From contig CACWKX010000011.1 of assembly GCA_902761585.1 (NCBI GenBank), positions 1 through 64,000 of the forward strand: DNA of 64,000 bases, given 5' to 3'. The DNA comes from an uncultured Lachnospiraceae bacterium (GTDB taxonomy: Bacteria; Bacillota; Clostridia; Lachnospirales; Lachnospiraceae). The notes beneath the pieces were generated by a model. The model was not told where the DNA came from. It did not search any database and saw nothing but the letters and a program-made list of their open reading frames with translations. Every line of letters begins with the position of its first letter. The stretch's first letter is position 1. Both the position numbers and the translations under genes were made by a program. Shown here piece by piece: positions 52,744 through 62,085 of this stretch.

Positions 52744-54063
52744 TCAGTCTCCCTCCTTCTCGCTTTTCACGCGCTCCATCATCCTCACAAAACGATCAAA
52801 CAGGTAACCGGAATCCTGCGGTCCCGGGCAGGCCTCTGGGTGGAACTGTACCGTAAAGATATTTTTTCCAAGGTAGGTCATTCCCTCATTTGTCCCATCA
52901 TTCACGTTCCGGAAGGCAGGACGCGCGACATCTGCGCCCAGGCTTTTCTCATCTACCGCATATCCATGGTTCTGGGAGGAAATGTATACCCGTCCTGTCT
53001 TCAGATCCTTGACCGGATGATTGCCTCCTCTGTGCCCGTATTTCAGCTTGTAGGTATCTCCTCCTGCCGCCAGCGCCATCAGCTGATGGCCAAGACAGAT
53101 CGCAAAGACCGGGACATCGCTTTCATACAACTTCCGCACCTGGCAGATGATCTCTCCGCAGTCCTTCGGATCACCGGGGCCGTTGGACAGCATGATGCCG
53201 TCCGGCTGATCTGCCAGAATCTCATCTGCGGTCGTCCATGCCGGATAAACTGTGACACGGCAGCCCCGGTGCACAAGGCTTCTTCCAATGTTGCGTTTCA
53301 TGCCGAAGTCCATCACCGCGACATGAAGATGCCGGCGGGCGGCCTTCTCGGAAAGCCGTACATAAGCCTGCTCGCGTTCGTCCGCAGCCTTCTGGGCAAT
53401 CGGCGTTCCTGCAAGTGCCGGATCATCCGCGGAGATGATTCCATCCGCTGTGCCTGCCGGATTTTTCTCTGTCCGCCGTCCGTTCCCTGCTTCCTCTTCC
53501 AGCTCCACTCTGGAGCCTACCAGGTTCGGCCACGGTACATTCATCCCGCTGTCTGTAAACTCGTACTTTTCCCGGCAGCTGACGCGTGAGACGACATCCC
53601 CGGTCCGATATGCCTTGATCCGGGGCAGCAGCTCACGGATCTCCTCCTGGGAGTAGTCCCTGGTCGTGATCATGCCGTTCATGGTTCCGCGGTTCCGCAG
53701 CGTCTTCGTCAGCGCTCTGGTATCAATGCCTGAAATTCCGGGAATATCATATCTTGTGAGAAAATTCTGGATGGTGTCTTCCGAGCGGAAGTTAGAAGGA
53801 ATACGGGAGAATTCCCGGGCGATGAAAGCGGACAGCCAAGGTCTTGAAGACTCCATATCCTCAAAGCTGACGCCATAGTTTCCAATGAGAGGGTAGGTCA
53901 TGACAACAGCCTGGCCTGCATAGGAGGGATCTGTCAGGACCTCCAGGTATCCCGTCATCGACGTATTGAACACGATCTCCGAGATCACCTCTCTCCTCGA
54001 ACCGACGCTTTCTCCCTTCAGTAGAGTTCCGTCCTCCAGTATCAGATACGCTGCACTGCCCAT
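52744..54063 (-). CDS. carA: Carbamoyl phosphate synthase small subunit with inserted linker
   Basis: Glutamine amidotransferase subunit releasing ammonia for CarB. Catalytic Cys323 in FAICLGHQL and the His of QFHPEACPGPQD are present. At 439 residues it is about 60-80 longer than usual. The extra length lies between the N-terminal domain and the amidotransferase domain (about 165-246), is rich in Glu, Arg, Asn and Ala, and includes NGRRTEKNPAGTADG. It looks flexible and unlike either flanking domain. First gene of carAB; promoter at 54103-54131. Confidence 0.96.
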   Translation of the reverse strand: MGSAAYLILEDGTLLKGESVGSRREVISEIVFNTSMTGYLEVLTDPSYAGQAVVMTYPLIGNYGVSFEDMESSRPWLSAFIAREFSRIPSNFRSEDTIQNFLTRYDIPGISGIDTRALTKTLRNRGTMNGMITTRDYSQEEIRELLPRIKAYRTGDVVSRVSCREKYEFTDSGMNVPWPNLVGSRVELEEEAGNGRRTEKNPAGTADGIISADDPALAGTPIAQKAADEREQAYVRLSEKAARRHLHVAVMDFGMKRNIGRSLVHRGCRVTVYPAWTTADEILADQPDGIMLSNGPGDPKDCGEIICQVRKLYESDVPVFAICLGHQLMALAAGGDTYKLKYGHRGGNHPVKDLKTGRVYISSQNHGYAVDEKSLGADVARPAFRNVNDGTNEGMTYLGKNIFTVQFHPEACPGPQDSGYLFDRFVRMMERVKSEKEGD

Positions 54064-54102
54064 GAGATGCCTCTCTTTCTTAAGCTGTTCAAAATCTAAA
54101 GA

Positions 54103-54135
54103 ATGCTACCATACACGCGGCAGCTTTGCAAGCTG
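54103..54135 (-). promoter_or_regulatory. carAB promoter with palindrome over the -35 box
   Basis: Minus strand: TTGCAA (54131-54126), a 17-nt spacer, then TAGCAT (54108-54103). A perfect palindrome CAGCTT-TGC-AAGCTG (54121-54135) covers the -35 box, as a repressor site would. The leader is only about 35 nt, so a PyrR-type attenuator does not fit here. Confidence 0.5.
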
Positions 54136-54225
54136 ACAATCTTTAAGGGCACTGGATTATTTCACAGGGAACTCGTACAATAGAGATTAATTTTGAGAAT
54201 AAATGACAGGGGGAACAGACGGAAT

Positions 54226-55074
54226 ATGGAACCGATGAGCCGGTCTGAGCGGGATAAAAGAGAGAAGGACATTCAATATCTGGAGGAGGTCTCGCTGAAT
54301 GCCTGGCCCTCCTATATGATCGAGCTGTATGACGGCTGGCTGATCCGTTTCTCGTACAATTACTCCTACCGGACAAACTCCGTGGAGCAGGTCGGAATTT
54401 CAACCATCCCCGTCGAGGAGAAGATCGCCTACTGTGAGGCTGTCTACGACCACTTCAGCAGTCCCTGCTCCTTCAAGATCCAGCCTCTCCTGGATCCCTC
54501 ATTTGACCATCGTCTCTCCCAGCGCGGCTATGATGTCCGGCACATTACGGAGGTGATGACGGCTGATCTCAACGACGTCAATCTGCTGAGGGAAGAACAG
54601 CGGGAATACATCTTTGAAAACCGTCTGAACCTGCCGACCCTCGTCCACTATGCAGGAGGGCTGACGGTCGAACTGAACGCTGTCGTCACAGACGAGTGGA
54701 TCCGCGGGCTTTTCCATCTGAACGGGACCTCTGAACCGAACCTGCGCCGAATTGTCCCTTCCATGTATGCGGCCATTCCGAAAGAAACGATCGCAGCCAG
54801 CATTGAAATTGACGGCCGGATCGTGGCAACCGGTCTCGGAATCCGGGACCGGGACTATATCGGAATCTACGCCATCTATGTATCGCCCAGCTGCTGGAGG
54901 CGCGGCTACGCCCGGGCAATCTGCTCCACAATTCTGAAAGAGGCACGCCTTCAGGGCGCCCGCTATGCCTATCTGCAGGTCGTAAAGGGAAACACTGCTG
55001 CCAAAAAGCTCTACCAGTCGCTCGGTTTTCAGGACTTTTATACCTACTGGTTCAGAAGCAAGGCTCTCTCCTGA
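54226..55074 (+). CDS. GNAT-family N-acetyltransferase
   Basis: 282 residues from the ATG at 54226 (AGGGGG 12 nt upstream; ATG at 54235 is possible). The C-terminal half is the GNAT fold with acetyl-CoA loop SPSCWRRGYARAIC and KLYQSLGFQDFYTYWF at the end. The N-terminal half contains SLNAWPSYMIELYDGWLIRF and a divergent GNAT-like region, a two-part layout seen in related Firmicute proteins. The acceptor is unknown. Divergent from carA. Confidence 0.85.
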   Translation: MEPMSRSERDKREKDIQYLEEVSLNAWPSYMIELYDGWLIRFSYNYSYRTNSVEQVGISTIPVEEKIAYCEAVYDHFSSPCSFKIQPLLDPSFDHRLSQRGYDVRHITEVMTADLNDVNLLREEQREYIFENRLNLPTLVHYAGGLTVELNAVVTDEWIRGLFHLNGTSEPNLRRIVPSMYAAIPKETIAASIEIDGRIVATGLGIRDRDYIGIYAIYVSPSCWRRGYARAICSTILKEARLQGARYAYLQVVKGNTAAKKLYQSLGFQDFYTYWFRSKALS

Positions 55075-55172
55075 GTCAGCGCCATCCCGGCAGCCGTCTT
55101 GATCTCATCCGCTTTCGTATACAATCGCAGCCTCTTCCGCGTTCAAGTATCATTTTCTCGAATACCGTCTTG

Positions 55173-56054
55173 TTACAGTTCCCAGCGCCCGGCTGCCCCG
55201 CAGGGCAGAATCAGGCCGCTGTCTCTGACCGGAAGTCCGATCTCCTCCGATGAAACAGTCCCCCCGAAGATGGGAACGAGCGTCACGCTCAAAAGATACG
55301 TCAGCACTGCCGGTGACAGGCCCGTCGTATAGGAATTCAGCAGGAAGAACAGCGGCCTTTTCGAAAGAAGCTGTGTTGTCAGCTTTAAAAGCTCATGGAT
55401 GCAGTCCTCCATCTTCCAGATCTCACCTTTCGGGCCTCTCCCGTAAGAGGGAGGATCCATGATGATTGCATCATAATGGTTGCCGCGGCGGATCTCGCGC
55501 TCTACAAACTTTCTGCAGTCATCCACCAGCCAGCGGACAGACGAGTGGCCGATTCCGGACGCTTCGGCATTCTCCTTCGCCCAGCCGACCATACCTTTTG
55601 AAGCGTCCACATGCGTCACGACTGCACCTGCCTGAGCCGCTGCAACTGTCGCCCCGCCGGTGTAGGCAAACAGGTTCAGGACCTTCACTTCCATTCCCTG
55701 ACGGATCCGATTGCGGATTTTCTCTGAAAACCAGTCCCAGTTTGCCGCCTGCTCCGGAAAGAGTCCGGTATGCTTGAATGAAAAGGGCTTCAGATGAAAC
55801 GTCAGATCCAGTCCGCCGCTCTGGTAGCCGATCGTCCACTGCTGCGGCAGATCAAAGAATTCCCATTCTCCGCCGCCCCTGCTGGACCTGTGATAGTGAG
55901 CATTACACCGTCTCCATCCCGGATCCTTTTTGTCCGTCTGCCAGACCACCTGCGGATCCGGTCTGATGAGGAGGTAGGATCCCCAGCGTTCCAGCTTCTC
56001 CCCGCAGGAGGTATCGAGGATCTCATAATCTGTCCAGTTTGATGCCGTTATCAT
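55173..56054 (-). CDS. Class I SAM-dependent methyltransferase (RlmI-like fold)
   Basis: 293 residues. An N-terminal beta-rich part (about 1-95) precedes the Rossmann domain with SAM site VLNLFAYTGGATVAAAQAG, acidic ribose contact HVDAS, and catalytic-region motif DPPSYGRGPKG. It resembles the PF10672-type rRNA/SAM methyltransferases. The RNA target is a guess. Its ATG overlaps the HAD gene stop by 4 nt, so the two are translationally coupled. Confidence 0.85.
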   Translation of the reverse strand: MITASNWTDYEILDTSCGEKLERWGSYLLIRPDPQVVWQTDKKDPGWRRCNAHYHRSSRGGGEWEFFDLPQQWTIGYQSGGLDLTFHLKPFSFKHTGLFPEQAANWDWFSEKIRNRIRQGMEVKVLNLFAYTGGATVAAAQAGAVVTHVDASKGMVGWAKENAEASGIGHSSVRWLVDDCRKFVEREIRRGNHYDAIIMDPPSYGRGPKGEIWKMEDCIHELLKLTTQLLSKRPLFFLLNSYTTGLSPAVLTYLLSVTLVPIFGGTVSSEEIGLPVRDSGLILPCGAAGRWEL

Positions 56055-56719
56055 CTTCTATTCCCTGCTTTCTCCCACAATGCTGTTACCGCCCCCGGAA
56101 GCTGCGAAAAGGCTTCGATCGAAGGAACCTTCTCCTTCTCCGCGTCGACCTGTCCGAATCCATAGGCTGCATAGATGAACGGAATTCCCGCCTTTCTTGC
56201 CGCATCCAGATCGCCGGCTGTATCGCCCACATAAAGCGCGCGCTGAAGCTCATTTCTCTCCATACACAGGCGGATGCTGAAGTCCTTCGACTTTCCGGTA
56301 TCGCCGAAGCACACATGATCCTCAATCAGACTGCCTGTCCCCGACGCATGCAGGAAGTCCTCGATATACCCCTTCTGGCAGTTGCTGACGATGTACAGGT
56401 GAAACCCTGCTTTCTTTAAACACGTCAACGTCTGCCCAACAGAGGGATATACCCTGCCGCCGTGTTTCCACATATAGGTCACTTCCGCATCCATCATCCC
56501 CTCAAGCGCCTGATGCCGCCTTTTCTCCGGGAGTGGTGCAAGAAGGCGGTCCCCGATCTGAGTCATCGTCAGCCCGAGGACTCCCTCAATATCCGCGTCC
56601 GTGTAAGATCCCGGCATCTCGGGAATCTGTTCTTCTCTGTACAGATTCCACGAATCTCTGATCACACTCACGGCATTCCACAGCGTTCCATCCACATCAA
56701 GAATGATTCCGTCTTTCAA
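56051..56719 (-). CDS. HAD-family phosphatase (phosphoglycolate phosphatase-like)
   Basis: 222 residues. Motif I DVDGTLW with nucleophile Asp, a four-helix cap (about 15-85), motif II SNCQKG, and motif IV YVGDTAGDLDAARKAGIPFI. Size and cap type fit the Gph/PGP-like branch, which removes phosphate from small metabolites. The specific substrate cannot be read. Lies 24 bp after the GH3 stop on the same strand side and is coupled to the methyltransferase gene downstream. Confidence 0.88.
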   Translation of the reverse strand: MKDGIILDVDGTLWNAVSVIRDSWNLYREEQIPEMPGSYTDADIEGVLGLTMTQIGDRLLAPLPEKRRHQALEGMMDAEVTYMWKHGGRVYPSVGQTLTCLKKAGFHLYIVSNCQKGYIEDFLHASGTGSLIEDHVCFGDTGKSKDFSIRLCMERNELQRALYVGDTAGDLDAARKAGIPFIYAAYGFGQVDAEKEKVPSIEAFSQLPGAVTALWEKAGNRR

Positions 56720-56743
56720 AATATCCTCCTGCTGCCTTCCTTC

Positions 56744-59638
56744 TCAATCTCCGGTCCTTTGAACCCGGAGGCTCTTCAGTACAAGTCCGCTCTGACCAAA
56801 ATGAAGCCTCATGACGCTGTTTCTGGTTGTGGAAAAGAAGATCGCTGTCTTTACAGCTTCCTTTCCTTCCCCGCCTCCGAACATCCACTCTGCAACCGGA
56901 ATGGTCGTGAAGAACAGGCTCACCGGGATCTGGGCAAGCACGCCGGACACAGACTCTGCCTTCAGCTCAATTCGGTAGTGGGTGTTTGGCGTGACCTGCA
57001 GACCGAACAGATAGTCTTCTCCGCGCTGTGGATGGACCGATGACAGATCAAGCTCAAGTCCTTCCTGCGGAACCGGTTGGAACGTCACACTCTCAACCGC
57101 AGACAGATCCTCCCCCTCCGGAACGTTTTCCACTGTGACTTCAGTCGGATGTCCCAGAAGGCGTTTCATCGCCTCTGTCTTCATCGCGAACCGGCATATA
57201 TTCATAGCGCAGCGCTGAAGCTCCGCCCGGGTCAGTCTTCCTCCCTGCAGCGCTGAAAGCGTGGTTGGCTCACCGGCTTCTCCGTCCTCAGACGGTACAG
57301 TCTTCTCCCCATCCGGGACAACCATGTACAGATCATTCTGGGCACGGACCATCGGACTGAAATCATACGTCTTTCCCTCGATGCTCCGCTTCAGCCGCCG
57401 TACGTCTTCTCCCTCTGCTTCTCCTGTTCCGGGTTCCGACGCCTCAGAAGGTGCCAGTTCTGACGGATCTTCGCTCATCGCTGCCCACCAGTCCGTCATG
57501 ACGATCCCGTCAAATCCCCACTCATTGCGCAGAATGGTCGTGGTCAGATCATAGAGGGAGGCTGTATGGATGCCGTTTACCTTCCCATAGGTCGTCATCA
57601 GCGCATCCGCTCCGCCTTCCGTGACCGCAATCTCAAAAGGCCTCAGGTAGATTTCCCGCAGCGCTCTTCCGGATACGACACTGTCAAGCTCGTGCCGCCT
57701 GGTCTCGCGGTTGTTTGCACAGAAATGCTTCAGAACACCGGTCACCCCGCTCTGATGGAGCCCGCGCAGCTGGGCAGCCGCCATCTCTCCAGACAGATAA
57801 GGATCCTCTGAAAAATATTCAAAGTTTCTTCCGTTCAGCGGATTTCGGTGGATATTGACGCCCGGCCCGAGAATGCAGTCTACCCGATTTTTGACCATCT
57901 CCAGGCCGAGGAAGGAAAACAGCTGCTCATTCAGTTCCCGGTCGAAAGTACATGCTAGCATCGTTCCATTTGGAAGAGAAAATGCATGATCCCCGCAGTC
58001 GAGGCGCATCCCGCTCGGTCCATCATCGCAGCACACAGCGGGGATTCCGAAATCACGAAGGCGTTTTGTGACCCCGCCGAACGCTGCCGCCGTCCCAGGC
58101 GTCACAAGGGGACTTCCCATTCCCTCTCCGCGGATGACGGCACACAAGTCCTCATCCGAGAGCTGTGCAATGAAGTCTTCCATCCTGCAGGAGCCTTCCT
58201 CTACATCCGACAGCTTCAGCCCCCGGTCTCCCGTCTGGGCAGCCTCTCCCGGAAGATTTTCATAAATCCGCTTCTCCACATCGATGCTTCGAAGCGGCGT
58301 CTCCTCATACAAAAGGTGGACGTCCCCGTTCTCTTCGCTCATCGCCATACGGTCAAACTTGCAGACAGGCGCCAGCGCTTCCTCTTCCTGAAGAACCATC
58401 CAGTCCTCAGACAGCGTAAAGGCGCCATCCTCGGAGTCCAGGATCACCGCATCCCGGACATTCTCGCCTACATACAGATCGTAACGCCCTTCCTCCAGCA
58501 CCCAGGCTGAGATCTCGGCCGTTTTTCCGCTTTCATCGAAGGAGGCAAAGCTTCTGACCGGGATCTGGATCTGAAGCGTCTGGCTCTCGCCCGGTTTCAG
58601 CAGTCTCGTCTTTTCAAACCCGACCAGCACTCTTGCCGGTTTTCCAAGCACCCCCTGAGGCGCCTGCGCATATACCTGCACAACTTCCCGCCCGGCGGCA
58701 TGGCCCGTATTCGTCACCTCGGCTTCCAGATCGACAGACAGTCTTGCGAGCGGCTCACTCTGCTTTTTCCGGGCCCTGATCCTGAACGTTGTATAGGAAA
58801 GTCCGTATCCGAACGGATACAACACCCTGTCCCTTGCGACCGTCTCAAAGAAGCGGTATCCCACGTAGATATCTTCCTGATAGACATCCCTCACGCCTGT
58901 CCCGAAATTACCAGAGGACGGATAATCCTCAATCCGTTCCGCAATCGTATCGGTCAGGTGACCGGAAGGACTGACACGACCGGTCAGGACATCCACGACG
59001 CCAAGGCCGCCGACCATGCCGCCCTGCCACACGTAAAGAACCGCATCCGGCCTGATGTCATCCACAAACCGCATATCGATGATATTTCCGGTATTCAACA
59101 GGACGACCATCCTGGCGAATGCGCCCCGGACAGTTCTGAGCATGTCCAGCTCCGTCTCTGTAAGCAGAAATGACCCGGGCTCTGCCTTGTTGTCTCTGTC
59201 CTCCCCCGCTGTTCTTCCAATCACAACGATCGCCGTGCGGCTGTCCTGACCTGCCTGCTCTGCAGTCTCCCTGTCAAGCGGCATCTCTGCCTGGGACCAC
59301 GGGTCCTTCCCCCATCCTTCTCCTGCTGCAAATGGATGTTCGTCCACATACCGGTCATACAGATGCAGAACAGAACGATTCAGCCTGATCGAAGGTTCAT
59401 CCTCAAGAGCCTCACGGATTGATACCACATGGGAGACATTCACCATACCTCCTGAGCCTGTCCCGCTCTTGTAATAGCACAGCTGGCTGACGCCGAACAG
59501 CGCCACCGTTTCTCCTTCCGGAAGCGGAAGGACTGCCTTTTCATTGCGCAGCAGAACAATGCCGTCTGCCGCAGCCTGCCGCGCACACTTTGTATAACGT
59601 TCCCAGTCTAGCGTCTGCAATCGGGTGGGTATGTCCAT
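56744..59638 (-). CDS. GH3 beta-glucosidase with inverted domain order
   Basis: 964 residues from the ATG at 59638 with GGAGGAG 12 nt upstream. Domains run in reverse of the common GH3 order: the alpha/beta sandwich comes first (about 10-265, with LLRNEKAVLPLP and PFGYGLSYTTF after it), then a fibronectin III-like domain (about 290-375), then the TIM barrel (about 485-800) with GMGSPLVTPG, GPGVNIHRNPLNGRNFEYFSEDP, LKHFCANNRE and nucleophile Asp716 in IVMTDWW. This order is known from rumen Clostridia such as Ruminococcus albus and Butyrivibrio. No signal peptide, so it acts on imported beta-glucosides. A C-terminal extension of about 150 residues is unassigned. Confidence 0.92.
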   Translation of the reverse strand: MDIPTRLQTLDWERYTKCARQAAADGIVLLRNEKAVLPLPEGETVALFGVSQLCYYKSGTGSGGMVNVSHVVSIREALEDEPSIRLNRSVLHLYDRYVDEHPFAAGEGWGKDPWSQAEMPLDRETAEQAGQDSRTAIVVIGRTAGEDRDNKAEPGSFLLTETELDMLRTVRGAFARMVVLLNTGNIIDMRFVDDIRPDAVLYVWQGGMVGGLGVVDVLTGRVSPSGHLTDTIAERIEDYPSSGNFGTGVRDVYQEDIYVGYRFFETVARDRVLYPFGYGLSYTTFRIRARKKQSEPLARLSVDLEAEVTNTGHAAGREVVQVYAQAPQGVLGKPARVLVGFEKTRLLKPGESQTLQIQIPVRSFASFDESGKTAEISAWVLEEGRYDLYVGENVRDAVILDSEDGAFTLSEDWMVLQEEEALAPVCKFDRMAMSEENGDVHLLYEETPLRSIDVEKRIYENLPGEAAQTGDRGLKLSDVEEGSCRMEDFIAQLSDEDLCAVIRGEGMGSPLVTPGTAAAFGGVTKRLRDFGIPAVCCDDGPSGMRLDCGDHAFSLPNGTMLACTFDRELNEQLFSFLGLEMVKNRVDCILGPGVNIHRNPLNGRNFEYFSEDPYLSGEMAAAQLRGLHQSGVTGVLKHFCANNRETRRHELDSVVSGRALREIYLRPFEIAVTEGGADALMTTYGKVNGIHTASLYDLTTTILRNEWGFDGIVMTDWWAAMSEDPSELAPSEASEPGTGEAEGEDVRRLKRSIEGKTYDFSPMVRAQNDLYMVVPDGEKTVPSEDGEAGEPTTLSALQGGRLTRAELQRCAMNICRFAMKTEAMKRLLGHPTEVTVENVPEGEDLSAVESVTFQPVPQEGLELDLSSVHPQRGEDYLFGLQVTPNTHYRIELKAESVSGVLAQIPVSLFFTTIPVAEWMFGGGEGKEAVKTAIFFSTTRNSVMRLHFGQSGLVLKSLRVQRTGD

Positions 59639-59665
59639 ATTCTTCTGTTTCTCCTCCAATTCCAA

Positions 59666-59697
59666 GAAAGGCCGCCGGAAATGAATTCCGGCGGTCC
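59666..59697 (-). terminator. Terminator of the rubredoxin gene
   Basis: Minus-strand stem GGACCGCCGGAA with TTTCCGGCGGCC (one G-T-type imperfection), a 4-5 nt loop and a following TTTCTT. It lies about 27 bp past the rubredoxin stop and just before the GH3 ribosome binding site. Confidence 0.7.
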
Positions 59698-59723
59698 TTC
59701 ATCTCTTGCATCTTGTGCGGCGC

Positions 59724-59882
59724 TCAGTCAGCGTCGCTGAACTCATCCTTGCCTGCACCGCAGATCGGGCAGACAAAATCATCCGGGATATCCTCCCACT
59801 TTGTTCCAGGAGCGATTCCGCCCTCCGGATACCCTTCTGCCTCGTCATATTCCCAGCCGCAGACATCGCAAACCTTTTTCAT
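59724..59882 (-). CDS. rd: Rubredoxin
   Basis: 52 residues from the ATG at 59882 with AGGAGG 8 nt upstream. The two iron-binding knuckles CDVCGW and [11 protein letters not shown] are intact, with the usual acidic middle (DDFVCP). A one-electron carrier in the cytoplasm. Encoded 125 bp downstream of the flavodiiron protein gene, it probably serves that enzyme and the superoxide reductase. A TTGACA box lies upstream near 59993, but its -10 partner is poorly spaced. Confidence 0.96.
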   Translation of the reverse strand: MKKVCDVCGWEYDEAEGYPEGGIAPGTKWEDIPDDFVCPICGAGKDEFSDAD

Positions 59883-60007
59883 GTTGTGATCCTCCTGTTC
59901 CATCTTCGGTTTCCAGATCATGAATGACTCTGGATCATGTTTGTCTTCAGATAATGGTATAGTTGCTTAAAGTGCAGCATTTGTCAAGTAAAACAATCCT
60001 GGAGACG

Positions 60008-61879
60008 TCACTGCAATTTTTCAAAATCACTCGCCGGATGCTTGCAGATCGGGCAGATAAAATCTGGCGGAAGGACCTCCCCCTCATAGACATATCCGCA
60101 GATTCTGCAGACCCAGCCCACCTTCTTCTCTTCTACCGGCTGTGGCTTCGGCTTGATGTGGGCAAAGTAATACTCATACGTCACAGATGGAACATCCGAA
60201 AGAACCCTGCACTCCGTGACCTCTGCGATGAAGACGGTATGCGTCTCAAATTCGACTTCCTGAACGACCTTCGCGGAAATCAGTGCATTCGTTCCTCTTG
60301 TCACATAGGTCAGCCCATTCGCTGAACGGCTGTAATCCGCAAAATCAGCAAACTTGTCCGCAGACTTCCCGCTCTGGAAACCGAACTGCCTGAACAAATC
60401 GAAGGTTGCATCCTGTGCCAGAATCGAAACATTGAACACACCGGTCTTCTTGATCATGTCATGCGTGCAACCGTTCCGGTTGACCGCCACCTGGATCCGG
60501 TTCGGTTTCTCTGTAACCTGGATCACCGTATTGACGATGCAGCCGTTATCCTTCTCCCCATCCTTCGCTGTCAGGACGAAAAGGCCGTAGCTGAGCTTGA
60601 ACATGGCCTTGGGATCAAGCACCGGCGCTCCTGCATCAACCCCCTCACCTTTCTCGTCTGCCTTCGTGACATCTGTTTTCTTCGGAATGGTCGCGTCAAT
60701 GGCATCCGCAACCACATCCAGCTGTGACAACTGATCTTCCTTCAGCGCTGACTTGATCGTCAGTGTCTCGTTGAGCACGTTGAGGTTCTTGCACTTCCCG
60801 AGAAGTTCCCGCATCAGCTTACCGCTGGTCGGTGCCCAGGAACCATTCTCGATGACGGCAACCGTGCGGTTCTGGATGTTATGCTCAACCAGGTCATAGA
60901 GGAAGGCTTCCATCTGAACAAAAATGCCCGCATTGTATGTCGTCGAAGCCAGCACAAGGTGGCTGTACTTGAAGACAGCAGAAATAATCTCCGACGGCGG
61001 GGTCACAGAGGTGTCAAACATCACCGTCTTGATCCCCTTCTCACGCAGACGGACTGCCAGGCACTCTGCAGCATTCTCGGTATGATGATAAACGGAAGCA
61101 TAGGCGATGACGACCCCTGTCTCCTCCGGCTTGTAAGCTGCCCAGTGCTGATACTTGTCAATATAGTCTCCGATATTCTTCCGCCATACGAAGCCGTGCA
61201 GCGGGCAAAGGTATTTGATGTCTAGGCCTGACGCCTTCTTCAGCGCAGCCGTCACCTGTGTTCCATACTTTCCGACAATGTTGCTGTAGTATCTTCTGGC
61301 TTCATCCAGGTAATCCCGCATGAAGTCCACTTCGTCCGCAAACAGGGCACCGTTCAGCGCGCCGAAGGTTCCGAACGCATCCGCCGAAAACAGCGTCCCG
61401 CTCGTCTTGTCGTAGGTCATCATGACCTCCGGCCAGTGAACCATCGGAGCATTGACAAACGTGAGCTCATGCCTGCCGGCAGAGAAGACATCCCCCTCCT
61501 TCACAAGCTGAACCCTGTCCTCCACGTCAAACGTGAAAAACTGCTTCATCAGCGTCTTCGTCTTGCTGTTGCAGAGGATCCGGACATCCGGATATCTTCT
61601 GATCAGCTCCTCAAGCGTCGCGGAGTGATCCGGCTCCATGTGATGGACAATCACATAATCAAGATGCCTTCCGTCCAGCACCTTCTCCACGTTCTCAAAA
61701 AACACTGTTCCGACAGCGGCATCAACCGTGTCACACAGGACTGTCTTCTCATCCAGGAGCAGATAAGAATTATAAGAAACACCATCCGGAACAGAGTACA
61801 CTCCCTCGAACATTGCCAGACGCCTGTCATTCGCTCCTACCCAGTACAGGTCGTCCATTACTTTTCTGTAACAGTACAT
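60008..61879 (-). CDS. Flavodiiron protein with flavin reductase and rubredoxin domains
   Basis: 623 residues from the ATG at 61879 (AAAGGAAAAG upstream). Residues 1-250: metallo-beta-lactamase-like diiron domain with HHMEPDHSATLEEL. Residues 255-395: flavodoxin domain with AYASVYHHTENAAE and STTYNAGIFVQMEAFL. Residues about 430-575: flavin reductase-like domain (KLSYGLFVLTAKDGEKDNGCIVNT). Residues about 588-623: rubredoxin with CRICGYVYEG and CPICKHPASDF. It reduces oxygen to water, or NO to N2O, protecting PFOR and similar enzymes. A TATAAT box at 61962-61957 without a good -35 suggests regulated expression. Confidence 0.94.
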   Translation of the reverse strand: MYCYRKVMDDLYWVGANDRRLAMFEGVYSVPDGVSYNSYLLLDEKTVLCDTVDAAVGTVFFENVEKVLDGRHLDYVIVHHMEPDHSATLEELIRRYPDVRILCNSKTKTLMKQFFTFDVEDRVQLVKEGDVFSAGRHELTFVNAPMVHWPEVMMTYDKTSGTLFSADAFGTFGALNGALFADEVDFMRDYLDEARRYYSNIVGKYGTQVTAALKKASGLDIKYLCPLHGFVWRKNIGDYIDKYQHWAAYKPEETGVVIAYASVYHHTENAAECLAVRLREKGIKTVMFDTSVTPPSEIISAVFKYSHLVLASTTYNAGIFVQMEAFLYDLVEHNIQNRTVAVIENGSWAPTSGKLMRELLGKCKNLNVLNETLTIKSALKEDQLSQLDVVADAIDATIPKKTDVTKADEKGEGVDAGAPVLDPKAMFKLSYGLFVLTAKDGEKDNGCIVNTVIQVTEKPNRIQVAVNRNGCTHDMIKKTGVFNVSILAQDATFDLFRQFGFQSGKSADKFADFADYSRSANGLTYVTRGTNALISAKVVQEVEFETHTVFIAEVTECRVLSDVPSVTYEYYFAHIKPKPQPVEEKKVGWVCRICGYVYEGEVLPPDFICPICKHPASDFEKLQ

Positions 61880-62030
61880 GTTCTTTTCCTTTCCAGCTTT
61901 CAGCCTGATGATGTGCCTTGCAGGCACTCCATCCCATCGTTCCCGCAGATGCCGCCATTATAGCATGAACAGACAGGGGCCGCATCCGTTTTTGTGAAAT
62001 ATTCCTGTTTTTGCCCTGTCGTTTCCTGTC

Positions 62031-62068
62031 AAAAAAACAGACCCGCTCCACCAACTGGAGGGGTCTGT
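62031..62068 (-). terminator. Rho-independent terminator after dnaJ
   Basis: Stem ACAGACCC with one bulged G and CTCCA, paired with TGGAG and GGGTCTGT (62037-62050 with 62056-62068), then seven Ts on the minus strand (62037-62031). It lies 18 bp past the dnaJ stop. Confidence 0.9.
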
Positions 62069-62085
62069 CTCTGCCCTGGGATGGT

